The notes: generated by a model from the letters alone, not told the origin. DNA of 37,577 nt from Cycloclasticus sp. (GCA_002733135.1 NVUJ01000015.1:1-37577), one strand, 5' to 3'; shown: positions 25,058 to 34,443, numbered from the stretch's first letter. Made by a program: numbers and translations.

Positions 25058-25861
25058 CTAAACGCCATCGATGACCTTGTTTGCGTGAGGGACTATTTTA
25101 TCTAACAAGGCGCGATGCATTTTCGGGTTGCCACATACGATATTTCCGGTTTCGAAATATCCATGTTCGTTATCAAAATCTGTGACGACACCACCCGCTT
25201 CTTGAATAAGTAAAGCACCAGCTGCAAGGTCCCAAGGTTTTAAACCAATTTCAAAAAAACCATCTAATTTACCAGCAGCTACATAGGCTAGGTCTAATGA
25301 GGCTGCGCCAGCACGTCTAACGCCAGATGTGGATGAGAAGATGTCACGAAAGATATCTAAGTAGGGCTCAATATTTTTTTTATTTTTAAATGGGAAGCCC
25401 GTCCCTAAAAAAGCCCCCTCAATTTTTCGCTGTTTACTGACGCGCAAACGACGGTTGTTCAACATGGCGCCTTTGCCTCGTGATGCAGTAAATAGGTCTT
25501 GTCGGACAGGATCATAAATAACAGCTTGCTCGATAACTTCATTTCGTTTCAAGGCAATAGAAACGGCGTAATGTGGAAAGCCATGTAAGTAATTGGTTGT
25601 GCCATCAAGTGGGTCAATAATCCACATGTATTCAGCGCCTTCGTTAAGGTAACCCGACTCTTCGGCTAAAACGCCGTGTTCTGGGTATGCCGTCAATAAA
25701 ATATTGATAATCTCTTCTTCAGCGCGCTTATCTATTTCTGTTGCAAAATCATTCTTGCTCTTAATAGAGATTTTAAGAGTGTCAACGGAGTCCGCTGAAC
25801 GTATTATAATATCGCCTGCTTGTCGTGCTGCTCTAATAGCAATATTTAACATTGGGTTCAT
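25058..25861 (-). CDS. suhB: Inositol-1-monophosphatase family protein SuhB
   Basis: A metal-dependent phosphatase that hydrolyses inositol phosphates and, in E. coli, also acts in Nus-dependent rRNA antitermination. The 267-residue protein carries the family's metal-binding motifs: VLAEESG (near 65-70), WIIDPLDGTTNYLHGF (near 81-96) and KPWDLAAGALLIQEAGG (near 214-230). N-terminal MNPMLNIAIRAARQAGDII and TGFPF segments are also typical. It starts at ATG 25861, divergent from trmJ with 58 bases between them, which must hold both promoters. Confidence 0.97.
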   Translation of the reverse strand: MNPMLNIAIRAARQAGDIIIRSADSVDTLKISIKSKNDFATEIDKRAEEEIINILLTAYPEHGVLAEESGYLNEGAEYMWIIDPLDGTTNYLHGFPHYAVSIALKRNEVIEQAVIYDPVRQDLFTASRGKGAMLNNRRLRVSKQRKIEGAFLGTGFPFKNKKNIEPYLDIFRDIFSSTSGVRRAGAASLDLAYVAAGKLDGFFEIGLKPWDLAAGALLIQEAGGVVTDFDNEHGYFETGNIVCGNPKMHRALLDKIVPHANKVIDGV

Positions 25862-25919
25862 GATTTTGCCTACGCTTTAAAATGGCGCAAGGATAACAGA
25901 TACCGCTGGAGTATGTCTT

Positions 25920-26672
25920 TTGAAAGTCGATGAAAATAACGAAATACTGTCAAATATTAGGATAGTTCTCGTACAAACCTCTCATCCGGGTAATATTGGA
26001 GCTACTGCGCGCGCGATGAAAAACATGGGCTTGTCAGACCTTGCTCTAGTCAACCCCAAAATATTCCCTTCAGCTGAAGCAACATCAAGAGCCTCTGGCG
26101 CCGATAACATATTGGCTGGCGCTCAGGTGTTCGGTAGTTTAAAAGAAGCGCTTGAGCCTTGTGAGTTAGTAATGGGCGCTAGTGCAAGAATAAGACATCT
26201 AGGCTGGTCTGAAGTCGGCCCAAAGAAGGGTAGTGAGTTACTTATTTCAGTCGCCAAAAATGCGCCTGTAGCTGTCGTGTTTGGTCGTGAGAATTCAGGC
26301 TTAACGAATGAGGAATTGGAGCTATGTAATCACTTGCTGCACATTCCGACTAATCCCGAATTCAGCTCACTCAATGTGGCATCTGCTGTACAGGTGTTGA
26401 GCTATGAGATTTATTCAGCAATAATCGGTGAGCAAACTATTGATTCGCCAGAGGCCGAAGATAGGCCCGCAACGAGTCAAGAATTTGAAGGGTTTTTTGA
26501 CCATCTATTACAAACACTAGAGAAAACAGATTTTTTACAACTGTATAAAACTAAACGCTTGCAACAACGCATTAGACGTATTTTTTATCGATCTGAACTT
26601 AACCGTACAGAGGTGAATATTTTACGCGGTATATTAACAGCCATTAATAATAAAATAGATGAGTTGAAGTAA
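25920..26672 (+). CDS. trmJ: tRNA (cytidine/uridine-2'-O-)-methyltransferase TrmJ
   Basis: TrmJ is a SPOUT-class methyltransferase that 2'-O-methylates position 32 of tRNAs. The 250-residue protein has the N-terminal VLVQTSHPGNIGATARAMKN motif, the knotted-site FGRENSGLTNEELELC near 120-135, and IPTNPEFSSLNVASAVQVL near 145-165. It starts at TTG 25920 with GGAG at 25908-25911; nearby ATGs are out of frame, so the non-ATG start is well supported. cysE follows after 53 bases. Confidence 0.96.
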   Translation: MKVDENNEILSNIRIVLVQTSHPGNIGATARAMKNMGLSDLALVNPKIFPSAEATSRASGADNILAGAQVFGSLKEALEPCELVMGASARIRHLGWSEVGPKKGSELLISVAKNAPVAVVFGRENSGLTNEELELCNHLLHIPTNPEFSSLNVASAVQVLSYEIYSAIIGEQTIDSPEAEDRPATSQEFEGFFDHLLQTLEKTDFLQLYKTKRLQQRIRRIFYRSELNRTEVNILRGILTAINNKIDELK

Positions 26673-26725
26673 TCTATAAAAAGCCGCGTTAGAATAAGGT
26701 TAATATAAAAAAATAGTTACCCATT

Positions 26726-27511
26726 ATGTTTGATCAATTAAAAGAAGATATCAACATCGTTTTTGAGCGGGACCCAGCTGCGCGAACAAAATTCGAAGTG
26801 TTAACGACATACCCAGGTCTTCATGCACTTATTTTTCATCGAATGAATCATCGGTTGTGGCAGGCTAATGTTAAATTTATTGCGCGTTTCTTATCCTTCT
26901 TCGCTCGTTGGTTTACCGGCATAGAAATTCACCCAGGGGCTGTTATTGGTAAACGATTCTTCATCGATCACGGCATGGGTGTAGTGGTTGGAGAAACCGC
27001 TGTTATAGGCGATGATTGCACGCTTTATCATGGCGTAACGTTGGGTGGAACGAGTTGGCAAAAGGGCAAGCGTCACCCAACATTAGGCAATGGTATAGTC
27101 GTTGGTGCAGGCGCAAAAATTTTAGGGCCTATTGAGATTGGTAACGATGCCAGAATTGGCTCAAACTCTGTGGTGGTTCGCACAGTTCCTGACGGCGCAA
27201 CTATTGTTGGTATTCCTGGTCGTATCGCTAACGCTGAAGCTGAAGTAACGGCACCAAGCCCTGAGCAGGAAGCATTGGCTAAGAAAATTGGTTTTGACGC
27301 GTACGGCACAGCTCAGGAGGTTCCTGATCCAGTAGCCGTTGCTATAAACGGTATGCTTGAACACATCCATACCCTCGATAAAGAGATGGAACAAATGTAC
27401 AATGAAATAAAATCGTTGGGTGGTAAGGTCGATGCAAAGCAAGTAACAGAATTAACTAGCGAACCGGTTGATGATGGCACAGGAACAAGCTGCCGAGGAA
27501 ATAAGTCTTAA
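26726..27511 (+). CDS. cysE: Serine O-acetyltransferase
   Basis: CysE acetylates L-serine, the first step of cysteine biosynthesis, using acetyl-CoA. The 261-residue protein lacks much of the E. coli N-terminal helical domain, as in shorter EpsC-type serine acetyltransferases. The left-handed beta helix begins near residue 66 ([11 protein letters not shown]), with D81-H82 in [23 protein letters not shown] near residue 100, and [11 protein letters not shown]. The last 70 residues form a helical tail ending in [10 protein letters not shown], longer than the minimal family form. It precedes a cysteine desulfurase by six bases. Confidence 0.95.
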   Translation: MFDQLKEDINIVFERDPAARTKFEVLTTYPGLHALIFHRMNHRLWQANVKFIARFLSFFARWFTGIEIHPGAVIGKRFFIDHGMGVVVGETAVIGDDCTLYHGVTLGGTSWQKGKRHPTLGNGIVVGAGAKILGPIEIGNDARIGSNSVVVRTVPDGATIVGIPGRIANAEAEVTAPSPEQEALAKKIGFDAYGTAQEVPDPVAVAINGMLEHIHTLDKEMEQMYNEIKSLGGKVDAKQVTELTSEPVDDGTGTSCRGNKS

Positions 27512-27517
27512 GAATCG

Positions 27518-28630
27518 ATGATCTATTTTGATCACAATGCTACAACACCTGTTGATGCACTGGTGCTTGAAGCAATGCTCCCGTTCCTCACAACATTTTA
27601 TGGTAATCCTTCGAGTCTACATCGGCATGGTAGGGCAGTTAAAACGGCTGTAGAACAAGCAAGAGAGCAAGTAGCAAACCTTGTAAATGTCAGCGCCGAT
27701 CAGGTGATATTTACCAGCGGTGGTACGGAAGCCAATAACTTAGCCATAACGTCTGCTACAGTTTCTGAGCGCAAACACTTTCTAGCAGGCTCGACTGAGC
27801 ACCCGTCAGTCATTGAGCCACTTAAGCACTTGTGCCAATTGGGCTATAAATATGATGAGTTAAGCGTTAACCATGACGGCCTGTTATCGGAAGATCAGTT
27901 AGTGCGACTTTTTAAAGATGACACTGGTTTCATCAGCGTGATGCACGCAAATAACGAAACCGGTGTTGTACAGAGTATTCCAGCATTGGCTGAAGTGGCT
28001 AAGCAAAAAACTATATTATTTCACACAGATGCTGTTCAATCGGCGGGAAAAATCCCGCTTGATTTTAACGTTTTAAAAACCAATTTAATGTCCTTGTCGT
28101 CACATAAGATTTACGGCCCTAAAGGCGTAGGTGCTTTGATACACGATAAAAGTACTGTTTTGTCGTCCATGCAGCGCGGTGGTGGGCAAGAAGAGAGCAT
28201 TAGGCCGGGCACAGAAAATATTGCGGGAATTATAGGTTTTGGCAAGGCCGCCGAGTTAGCTAAACAACAATTACAAGTGCGCTCTGAGCACCTCTTAAAG
28301 CTAAGAAATCGCTTAGAGCAGGGTATAGCTGATATATCAGGGCTTAGTATTGCTGGCAAAGGGGCAAACAGGCTGCCCAACACGTCTCAGATTTTAATGG
28401 ATAATGTCGACGGTGAAATGTTGCTGATGCAGCTAGATCAAAAAGGTATAGCCGTATCGAGTGGTTCCGCCTGTTCTAGTAATAGCAAAAAACCGAGCAG
28501 CGTACTTAAAGCGATGGGGTATTCTGATGAGTTGGCGCTCAGTGCAATTAGAGTAAGCTTAGGCCAGCAAAATACATTAGAAGAAGTAGATGAATTTGTT
28601 ACTAACTTAAAGACGCTCGTTAATCGCTAA
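27518..28630 (+). CDS. Cysteine desulfurase (NifS/IscS type), 370 aa
   Basis: A PLP-dependent enzyme that takes sulfur from cysteine for Fe-S cluster or thio-modification use. N-terminal MIYFDHNATTPVDALVLEAM, GGTEANNLAI near residue 68, H94 in GSTEHPSVIE, HANNETGVVQ near 143, H196-K197 in SLSSHKIYGPKG (K197 binds PLP) and C319 in VSSGSACSSN (sulfur-carrying cysteine) are all in place. At 370 residues it is shorter than typical IscS (about 404), closer to NifS-type proteins. No iscR, iscU or hscBA neighbours are visible, so the acceptor is unknown. Its stop abuts that of yciK. Confidence 0.93.
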   Translation: MIYFDHNATTPVDALVLEAMLPFLTTFYGNPSSLHRHGRAVKTAVEQAREQVANLVNVSADQVIFTSGGTEANNLAITSATVSERKHFLAGSTEHPSVIEPLKHLCQLGYKYDELSVNHDGLLSEDQLVRLFKDDTGFISVMHANNETGVVQSIPALAEVAKQKTILFHTDAVQSAGKIPLDFNVLKTNLMSLSSHKIYGPKGVGALIHDKSTVLSSMQRGGGQEESIRPGTENIAGIIGFGKAAELAKQQLQVRSEHLLKLRNRLEQGIADISGLSIAGKGANRLPNTSQILMDNVDGEMLLMQLDQKGIAVSSGSACSSNSKKPSSVLKAMGYSDELALSAIRVSLGQQNTLEEVDEFVTNLKTLVNR

Positions 28631-29359
28631 CTAATGCGTTAAGTGCGTATCAAAATTATTATTTAGCACGCTAATTACAAGGCTTTCGGCCACTTCTTCT
28701 GCAGTATTTAAGCCTAGGTCCTCTTCACCAGGGTGCGTTTTTTTTCTGAGGGGTAAAATACATGGGCCTGGAATGAATACGTTACTAACAACAGATGTTT
28801 CTTCTAGCTCGTCTGCGAGTATATTTGAAAAGCTTTCAACAGCTACTTTAGAGACGCCGTAAGCTCCCCAGTAGGCGTTACTTTGGCGGGCGGATGAGTC
28901 TGAAATAAATGTTATAGAAGCCTGCTCCGATTGTTGCAACAAAGGCAAACATACTTTGCTCATTAAAGCGCTAGCATTAACATTCACTTGCATAACCTTT
29001 TGCCATTCAGAATGTTCTTGGCTACCAAGAGGGCCAACAATTCCCATATAACAAGCTAGATTAACTAATCCGTTTAACTGTTTGAATTCATTATAAATTG
29101 ATTGTATAAATTGCTTGTAAATATCTTCGTCTGTTTGCATCAAGTCGAAAGGAATAATAGCAGGAGTAGGGTAACCAGCCTCTTCAATTTGATCGTAAAG
29201 CGCATCTAATTTTTTCTCGTTACGCCCAGTTAAGATAACCGTCGCACCGTATTTAGCCATAGCCAAAGAGGTAGTATGACCTAATCCGCCACTTGCACCC
29301 GTAATTAGGTAAACCCGGCCTTTAAGTGTTTGCGTAGACGTTGGAACCTTGTTATTCAT
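28631..29359 (-). CDS. yciK: Short-chain dehydrogenase/reductase, YciK type
   Basis: A Rossmann-fold oxidoreductase. TGASGGLGHT near residue 20 is the NAD(P)-binding motif, and YGVSK near residue 167 the catalytic YxxxK, with an upstream Ser region (FISDSSARQSNAYWGAYGVS). The usual NNAG motif reads NLACYMG. The pattern VMQVNVNASALMSKVCLPLLQQS matches the YciK group, and in Pseudomonas yciK lies next to ubiG-mupP, as here. Substrate unknown. It starts at ATG 29359, overlapping the end of rmuC by eight bases, and is the last gene of the leftward operon. Confidence 0.9.
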   Translation of the reverse strand: MNNKVPTSTQTLKGRVYLITGASGGLGHTTSLAMAKYGATVILTGRNEKKLDALYDQIEEAGYPTPAIIPFDLMQTDEDIYKQFIQSIYNEFKQLNGLVNLACYMGIVGPLGSQEHSEWQKVMQVNVNASALMSKVCLPLLQQSEQASITFISDSSARQSNAYWGAYGVSKVAVESFSNILADELEETSVVSNVFIPGPCILPLRKKTHPGEEDLGLNTAEEVAESLVISVLNNNFDTHLTH

Positions 29360-30608
29360 CTTTTGACTTATCTATTATCGTTTGTTGGCGAGCTGATTTT
29401 TCAATCGGCTCAAGCTCAGGCAGCGATTTACGCGTTTCAATGCCTAAATCCTTAAATTTGCGCGCATTGGGAAATACTTGTCGTTCTAAGGAGCCAATGG
29501 CTTTGTTGTAGTGGTCGACACTTTTATCCAATGAATGGCCAACTTTGCCCATATGCTCTACAAACGTGGCAAGGCGAGAATACATCTCTTCACCTAACTT
29601 TCGAATAACTTCAGCGTTTTCGGTGGTCGCTTGTTGTCGCCAACCAAAGGCAATAGCACGGAGCAGCGCGACCAAGCTAGTTGGCGTGGCCAAAATAACG
29701 TGTTGAGCGAGTGCATCTTCTAATAGAGCGTGGTCAAGCTCCAGCGCTGCGCTCAGGAATTGGTCCCCAGGTATAAACAGTACGACAAAATCTGGCGTGT
29801 TTTTAAACTGTGACCAGTACGCTTTTTTCGATAACTCTTTCACACGGTCTCGCACTTGTTTTGCGTGCCGTATTAAATGTACTTGGCGCTCAGTGTCATT
29901 AGTCTGCTCGGTGGCCGTTAAATACGCATCTAGCGGCGTTTTAGCATCTACAACAATGTCTCGTTGGTCCGGCATACGAATAATCATATCGGGGCGCATG
30001 GCGCCTTCAGTGCTATCTAAATGCTCTTGCTCGAAAAAATCACAGTGTTCAACTAATCCGGCTAGCTCAGCCAAACGTTTCAACGTGAGCTCACCCCATT
30101 GACCTCGCACCTCTGGTCGCCTTAACGCTTGTACTAAGTTACGCGTTTCGCTCTGTAATTGATTCTGGGTTTCAGTCATGTTCTGCAAAAATTGACTGAT
30201 CGAACCATAAGACTGTTGCCTGTCGGCCTCTAATTTCTTTAGTTGTTCATCGGTTTTTTTAAGGATGTCTTTAATCGGAGACACCATATCAGCAAAGGCT
30301 TTTTCTTTTTCATTAAGGCGTGATTCCGCGGTGTTCTGCTGTTTACTAAAGTTCTCGCGTGCTAGCTTTAAAAACTCATCGTTATTATCTCTCAGCGCTT
30401 TGCTGGAGAGGGCAGCAAAACTATCTCGAAAGTTTTGTATTAACATTTCTTCGTTAAGTTTTGATTTTTCGCTAAGCTCTTTTTCAACGGATAAGCGTGT
30501 TTCGTGACTAGCAACTTCATTTTGTAATTGCGTTATTCGTTTAAATAACACCAGATACGTCACGATGCAGCCAATAACCAGACCCGTTATGAATAATAAT
30601 ATATCCAT
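29352..30608 (-). CDS. rmuC: DNA recombination protein RmuC
   Basis: RmuC-type proteins are linked to limiting inversions at short inverted repeats in E. coli; the core belongs to the PD-(D/E)XK-like nuclease group. The start ATG 30608 gives 418 residues; an in-frame TTG at 30629 is an alternative. An N-terminal membrane helix (DILLFITGLVIGCIVTYLVL) is followed by a coiled coil (about 25-180) and the RmuC domain (RPEVRGQWGELTLKRLAELAG, then PDMIIRMPDQRDIVVDAKTPLDAYL near 225-250, VVLFIPGDQFLSAAL). It lies between mupP and yciK in a five-gene leftward operon. Confidence 0.95.
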   Translation of the reverse strand: MDILLFITGLVIGCIVTYLVLFKRITQLQNEVASHETRLSVEKELSEKSKLNEEMLIQNFRDSFAALSSKALRDNNDEFLKLARENFSKQQNTAESRLNEKEKAFADMVSPIKDILKKTDEQLKKLEADRQQSYGSISQFLQNMTETQNQLQSETRNLVQALRRPEVRGQWGELTLKRLAELAGLVEHCDFFEQEHLDSTEGAMRPDMIIRMPDQRDIVVDAKTPLDAYLTATEQTNDTERQVHLIRHAKQVRDRVKELSKKAYWSQFKNTPDFVVLFIPGDQFLSAALELDHALLEDALAQHVILATPTSLVALLRAIAFGWRQQATTENAEVIRKLGEEMYSRLATFVEHMGKVGHSLDKSVDHYNKAIGSLERQVFPNARKFKDLGIETRKSLPELEPIEKSARQQTIIDKSKDE

Positions 30609-30647
30609 GTTAATAAGATACCTTTGCAATTGTAATAGTCTTAAAAC

Positions 30648-31331
30648 TCAACATGCTTCTTTTATCCATTCAACGAGCTCTATAGAGGTGGCAACTATCT
30701 CATCAGCTTGCCATGTCTTGATGTCGTCATTCGCTTGTACATAACCGTAAGCACACGCTATGGTTGTTAAACCCGCTAAATTACCTGCACGTATATCGCG
30801 TTCTGCATCGCCTATATAAATAGCGTTTTCGGGTAATACACCGAGTTGTTTGCAGGCGAGGTAAATTGACTCTGGATGCGGTTTGGGGGAGCTGACCTGG
30901 TCACCGCAAACAACCGTTTGAGGCTTAATGTTGAAATTAATTTCTTTTAATAATTGCTGCGTTAAATACTCAGGTTTATTGGTAACAATACCCCAGGCAA
31001 TATGACGATTTTCTATATATAAAAGCGCGTCTTCTAAACCATTAAACAAGGCGGATTTGTCAGCAATATTTTGTTGGTAGCAAGCAATCAACTCTGCTTT
31101 TATTTGCTCATGCTCAGCATCGCTTAAACTGTCGCCAAAACCCAATTTAATGAGGCCATTTGCGCCATTAGATACCATTGGGCGAATACGCTCATAGGGC
31201 AACGGTTCTTGTTTGTGTTCTTTAAGTACGGCATTTAACGCGTTAGCCAAATCGGGCGCAGTATCAATAAGCGCACCGTCCAAATCGAATAAAACAGCTT
31301 TTATCGGGTTAGCTGTGTCGGTTTGACGCAT
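30648..31331 (-). CDS. mupP: HAD phosphatase, MupP/Gph type
   Basis: A HAD-superfamily phosphatase of 227 residues with an N-terminal VLFDLDGALIDTAPDL (D16, D18), GIVTNKPEYLTQQLL near residue 113 (motif II) and a GDAERDIRAGNLAG motif near 173-186. In Pseudomonas the phosphatase between ubiG and yciK is MupP, which dephosphorylates MurNAc-6-phosphate in peptidoglycan recycling, and the same position here favours mupP over gph. The usual DxDGT motif reads DLDGA (A20), an unusual change. It starts at ATG 31331, five bases after ubiG. Confidence 0.85.
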   Translation of the reverse strand: MRQTDTANPIKAVLFDLDGALIDTAPDLANALNAVLKEHKQEPLPYERIRPMVSNGANGLIKLGFGDSLSDAEHEQIKAELIACYQQNIADKSALFNGLEDALLYIENRHIAWGIVTNKPEYLTQQLLKEINFNIKPQTVVCGDQVSSPKPHPESIYLACKQLGVLPENAIYIGDAERDIRAGNLAGLTTIACAYGYVQANDDIKTWQADEIVATSIELVEWIKEAC

Positions 31332-31336
31332 TCTAC

Positions 31337-32056
31337 TTAGTTGGAGCCTAGTGGCTTTTTAAAAACACAAATATAATTAACGCTAACGTCTTGAGTCATA
31401 GAAAAAGACTGGCTCAGTAGGTTGTATTCAATGCCTCGGCTATCTACTAATTCTAAATCAACCTCTCTACACCAAGCAGCTAGTTCCGATGGTTTGATAA
31501 AACTAGCATAATCGTGAGTGCCTTTTGGCAACAGACCCAAAAGGTATTCAGCGCCAACAATGGATAGTAAATAAGATTTAGGGTTTCTGTTTAAGGTGGA
31601 TAAGAAAACGTAACCGCCGGGTTTAACTAACTCATTACAAGCCTTAATAATTGAACCGGGGTCTGGCACGTGTTCCAACATTTCCATACAAGTAACAGTG
31701 TCAAAACTTTCAGGTTGTTTAGCGGCTAGGTCTTCCACACTGATGTGTTGATAATTAACCGATACACCGGTGTCTAAACAATGTAAGTCCGCGACATCTA
31801 GCAACTCTTTGCCTAAATCAACACCCATTACCTGTGCGCCTTTTACGGCCATTGATTCTGATAAGATGCCGCCACCGCAGCCAACATCTAATACCTTTTT
31901 GCCTTTTAAAGAAACGGTGTTATCAATTAGCCTAAGTCTTAAAGGGTTTATTTGATGTAGTGTTTTAAAGTCACCTTCTGGATCCCACCACTGGCTTGCC
32001 ATTGAGCTGAACTTTTCAATTTCACTTGGGTTTACATTTTTTTGTGCTTCCGTCAT
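31337..32056 (-). CDS. ubiG: Ubiquinone biosynthesis O-methyltransferase
   Basis: UbiG performs both O-methylations in ubiquinone synthesis. The 239-residue class I methyltransferase has an N-terminal NPSEIEKFSSMASQWWDPEG typical of UbiG, the SAM-binding VLDVGCGGGILSESMA near residues 55-70, VMGVDLGKELLDVA, TCMEMLEHVPDPGS near 122-135 and FLSTLNRNPKSYLLSIVGAEYLLG near 152-175. It starts at ATG 32056, 20 bases after mtaD ends. Presence implies a ubiquinone-using aerobe. Confidence 0.98.
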   Translation of the reverse strand: MTEAQKNVNPSEIEKFSSMASQWWDPEGDFKTLHQINPLRLRLIDNTVSLKGKKVLDVGCGGGILSESMAVKGAQVMGVDLGKELLDVADLHCLDTGVSVNYQHISVEDLAAKQPESFDTVTCMEMLEHVPDPGSIIKACNELVKPGGYVFLSTLNRNPKSYLLSIVGAEYLLGLLPKGTHDYASFIKPSELAAWCREVDLELVDSRGIEYNLLSQSFSMTQDVSVNYICVFKKPLGSN

Positions 32057-32076
32057 GACAGTTATTTTACACCGCT

Positions 32077-33402
32077 TTAATACGATTGATGATGGAATGG
32101 ACTAACTTTTTCATGCCACTGTTTGGCTTTTTCTAAAATGGCTGCCTCGTCCATTGTGGTTAATTGCCGTGATGCCATTAATTGTTTGCCTGCTACCCAA
32201 ACGTCAGATATTTGCGACCGATTTGCTGAGTAAATAAGCGTTGATATGACGTCGTATACAGGTTGGGTTTCAATCGAATTTAAATCAATTGCCACAAAAT
32301 CCGCTTGTTTGTTTATTTCTAAGGTGCCCACTTTGTCATCTATACCCAACGCCTTAGCGCCGTTAATTGTCGCCATTCTAAGCGCTTGATAAGCGGGTAA
32401 TGCATCTGCGTTGTTAGTTGCCCCTTTCGCGAGTAGGGCAGCTGTTCGCATTTCACCTAACATATCAATATCATTATTGCTGGCAGAGCCATCTGTTCCT
32501 AATGCGACATTCACGCCAGCATCAATAAGTGCAAGTACTGGGCAAAACCCACTGGCTAGTTTCAAGTTTGACTCAGGGCAATGCACAACGTTTACACCAT
32601 ACGTTGCCAACATTTGAATATCAGACTTACTAAGCGCCGTCATGTGAACAGAGATTAGCTCTGGGCCCAATAAATCAAGTTTTTCTAATCGTTCCAATGG
32701 GCTCACGCCGTGTTCAGCAATCGCTTTATCCACCTCAGAACGCGTCTCATGAATATGTATGTGCATGGGCATAGCGAGTTCATCCATCAGCGGTTGTATC
32801 GTTTTAAAGGACTTATCTGAAACGGTATAAGTCGCATGAGGGGAGAAGGTAAAACTAAGCAGTTTGTCATTAATATAACGGTCTCTTACCGCTAAACCTT
32901 TGCTAATATATTCATCTAATGTTGTTGCCCAACGAGTAGGGAAATCAATGACGGGAATGCCAATATGCGCCCTGATACCTGCTTGAATAGCCACTTCAGC
33001 TGTTTGGTCTATAAAAAAGTACATGTCGTTAAAACAGGTGGTACCACTTTTAATCATTTCGGCTATAGCCAATTCCGCACCATCTTTTACAAAAACCTCA
33101 TCGGCTAAGGCCGTTTCAGCTGGCCAGATATGTTCATTGAGCCATTCTTGCAAAGGAATATCATCTGCCAAGCCTTTCAATAAACTCATTGATGCATGTG
33201 TATGCGCATTAATAAGGCCGGGGAATAATGCGTGATTATTAAGTGTTGTCGTTTGTTCTGGCGTGTATTTAGATGCCGCTGATTGAGGCAAAATATCAAC
33301 AATGACATCGTTTTGAATAATCAACGAATGATGTTCAAGTACGTTATTGTTTGAGTCTACCGTTATAATCCAACGAGCATTTATTTGATGAGTGACCTGC
33401 AT
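32077..33402 (-). CDS. mtaD: 5'-methylthioadenosine/S-adenosylhomocysteine deaminase (TRZ/ATZ family)
   Basis: A zinc amidohydrolase of 441 residues that deaminates MTA or SAH. H67 and H69 in INAHTHASMSLLKGLADD, further histidines in HIHIHETRSE (near 213-221), and a GTDGSASNNDIDMLGEMRTA segment near 303-322 form the metal and substrate site of this family. In Pseudomonas it sits beside mtnA, ubiG and mupP, as here, and feeds the methylthioinosine route of methionine salvage. The start ATG 33402 is the only reasonable one. It heads the leftward operon and is back to back with mtnA. Confidence 0.93.
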   Translation of the reverse strand: MQVTHQINARWIITVDSNNNVLEHHSLIIQNDVIVDILPQSAASKYTPEQTTTLNNHALFPGLINAHTHASMSLLKGLADDIPLQEWLNEHIWPAETALADEVFVKDGAELAIAEMIKSGTTCFNDMYFFIDQTAEVAIQAGIRAHIGIPVIDFPTRWATTLDEYISKGLAVRDRYINDKLLSFTFSPHATYTVSDKSFKTIQPLMDELAMPMHIHIHETRSEVDKAIAEHGVSPLERLEKLDLLGPELISVHMTALSKSDIQMLATYGVNVVHCPESNLKLASGFCPVLALIDAGVNVALGTDGSASNNDIDMLGEMRTAALLAKGATNNADALPAYQALRMATINGAKALGIDDKVGTLEINKQADFVAIDLNSIETQPVYDVISTLIYSANRSQISDVWVAGKQLMASRQLTTMDEAAILEKAKQWHEKVSPFHHQSY

Positions 33403-34443
33403 ACGATGATTGATAGTGAAAAGTTGTTATATGACACCATAAGGCCCGTTACTTGGCAGGATAATGGTGTTCGATTATTGGATCAGCGCCAATTGCCTAG
33501 TAATGAAGTATATCTACATATAACAAGCACGCAAGCCCTGTATGCGGCGATAAAAGATATGGTTGTTCGTGGTGCGCCAGCTATTGGTATAGCGGCTGCT
33601 TATGGCGCTGTATTAGCGGCTCAAGAAGCGGCGGATGATGCGCTCGTTAGTTTTGAAGAGGGCTTTCATCGTCGTTTAGACTTTATCGCATCGTCACGGC
33701 CTACAGCGATAAATTTATCAAATGCGTTAAACGACGCTAAGTTAGTCAGCGAACCACAAAAACAGCTATTAAATTGGGCGCATGATTGGTTTAAAGATGA
33801 CATTGCTGCCAACGTCAGCATAGGGCAATATGGCGCACAGTATTTTAAAGACAATATACGCGTGTTAACACATTGCAATGCTGGCGCTCTAGCAACGGGT
33901 GGTTATGGAACAGCACTGGGTGTTATTCGTTCGGCTTATCAACAATCTAAATTGACTAAAATTTACGCAACAGAAACGCGCCCATGGAATCAAGGCGCCC
34001 GATTAACACTCTGGGAATTTGAGAAAGACGGAATTCCAGCAACATTAATAGCCGATAGCGTGGCTGCCACATTAATGCAAAAAGGCATGATTGATTGGGT
34101 CGTCGTTGGGGCAGACACAATCTGTATGAATGGTGACATTGCGAATAAAATCGGTACTTATTCGTTAGCCGTTTTAGCCAAACATCATGGTATAAAAGTA
34201 ATGGTCGCTGCGCCAACCACAACCATTGATGCGAACGCCCAAACTGGCTCAGACGTTATTATTGAATATCGAGATCAAGATGAAATTCTGCCCACTCATT
34301 ACACTGATAATGCGATAGACGCACTCAACCCTGTGTTTGATATAACGCCAGCAGAGTTAATAACCGTCATTGTTACAGAAAAAGGCGTGATTGAATCACC
34401 AGATGCCAGTAAAATGCAGGCTTTAATAAAACCAATACGTTAA
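33388..34443 (+). CDS. mtnA: Methylthioribose-1-phosphate isomerase
   Basis: MtnA converts methylthioribose-1-phosphate to methylthioribulose-1-phosphate in methionine salvage. With ATG 33388 the protein has 351 residues; ATG 33406 (MIDSEK) is an alternative giving 345. Motifs: VVRGAPAIGIAAAYG near 59-73, C163 in THCNAGALATGGYGT, a TRPWNQGARLT segment near 197, and D243 in VVVGADTICMNGDIANKIGT (C163 and D243 match the catalytic pair). The 5' ends of mtnA and mtaD overlap by 15 bases or lie three apart, depending on start. Its stop overlaps the crcB start. Confidence 0.96.
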   Translation: MSDLHTMIDSEKLLYDTIRPVTWQDNGVRLLDQRQLPSNEVYLHITSTQALYAAIKDMVVRGAPAIGIAAAYGAVLAAQEAADDALVSFEEGFHRRLDFIASSRPTAINLSNALNDAKLVSEPQKQLLNWAHDWFKDDIAANVSIGQYGAQYFKDNIRVLTHCNAGALATGGYGTALGVIRSAYQQSKLTKIYATETRPWNQGARLTLWEFEKDGIPATLIADSVAATLMQKGMIDWVVVGADTICMNGDIANKIGTYSLAVLAKHHGIKVMVAAPTTTIDANAQTGSDVIIEYRDQDEILPTHYTDNAIDALNPVFDITPAELITVIVTEKGVIESPDASKMQALIKPIR

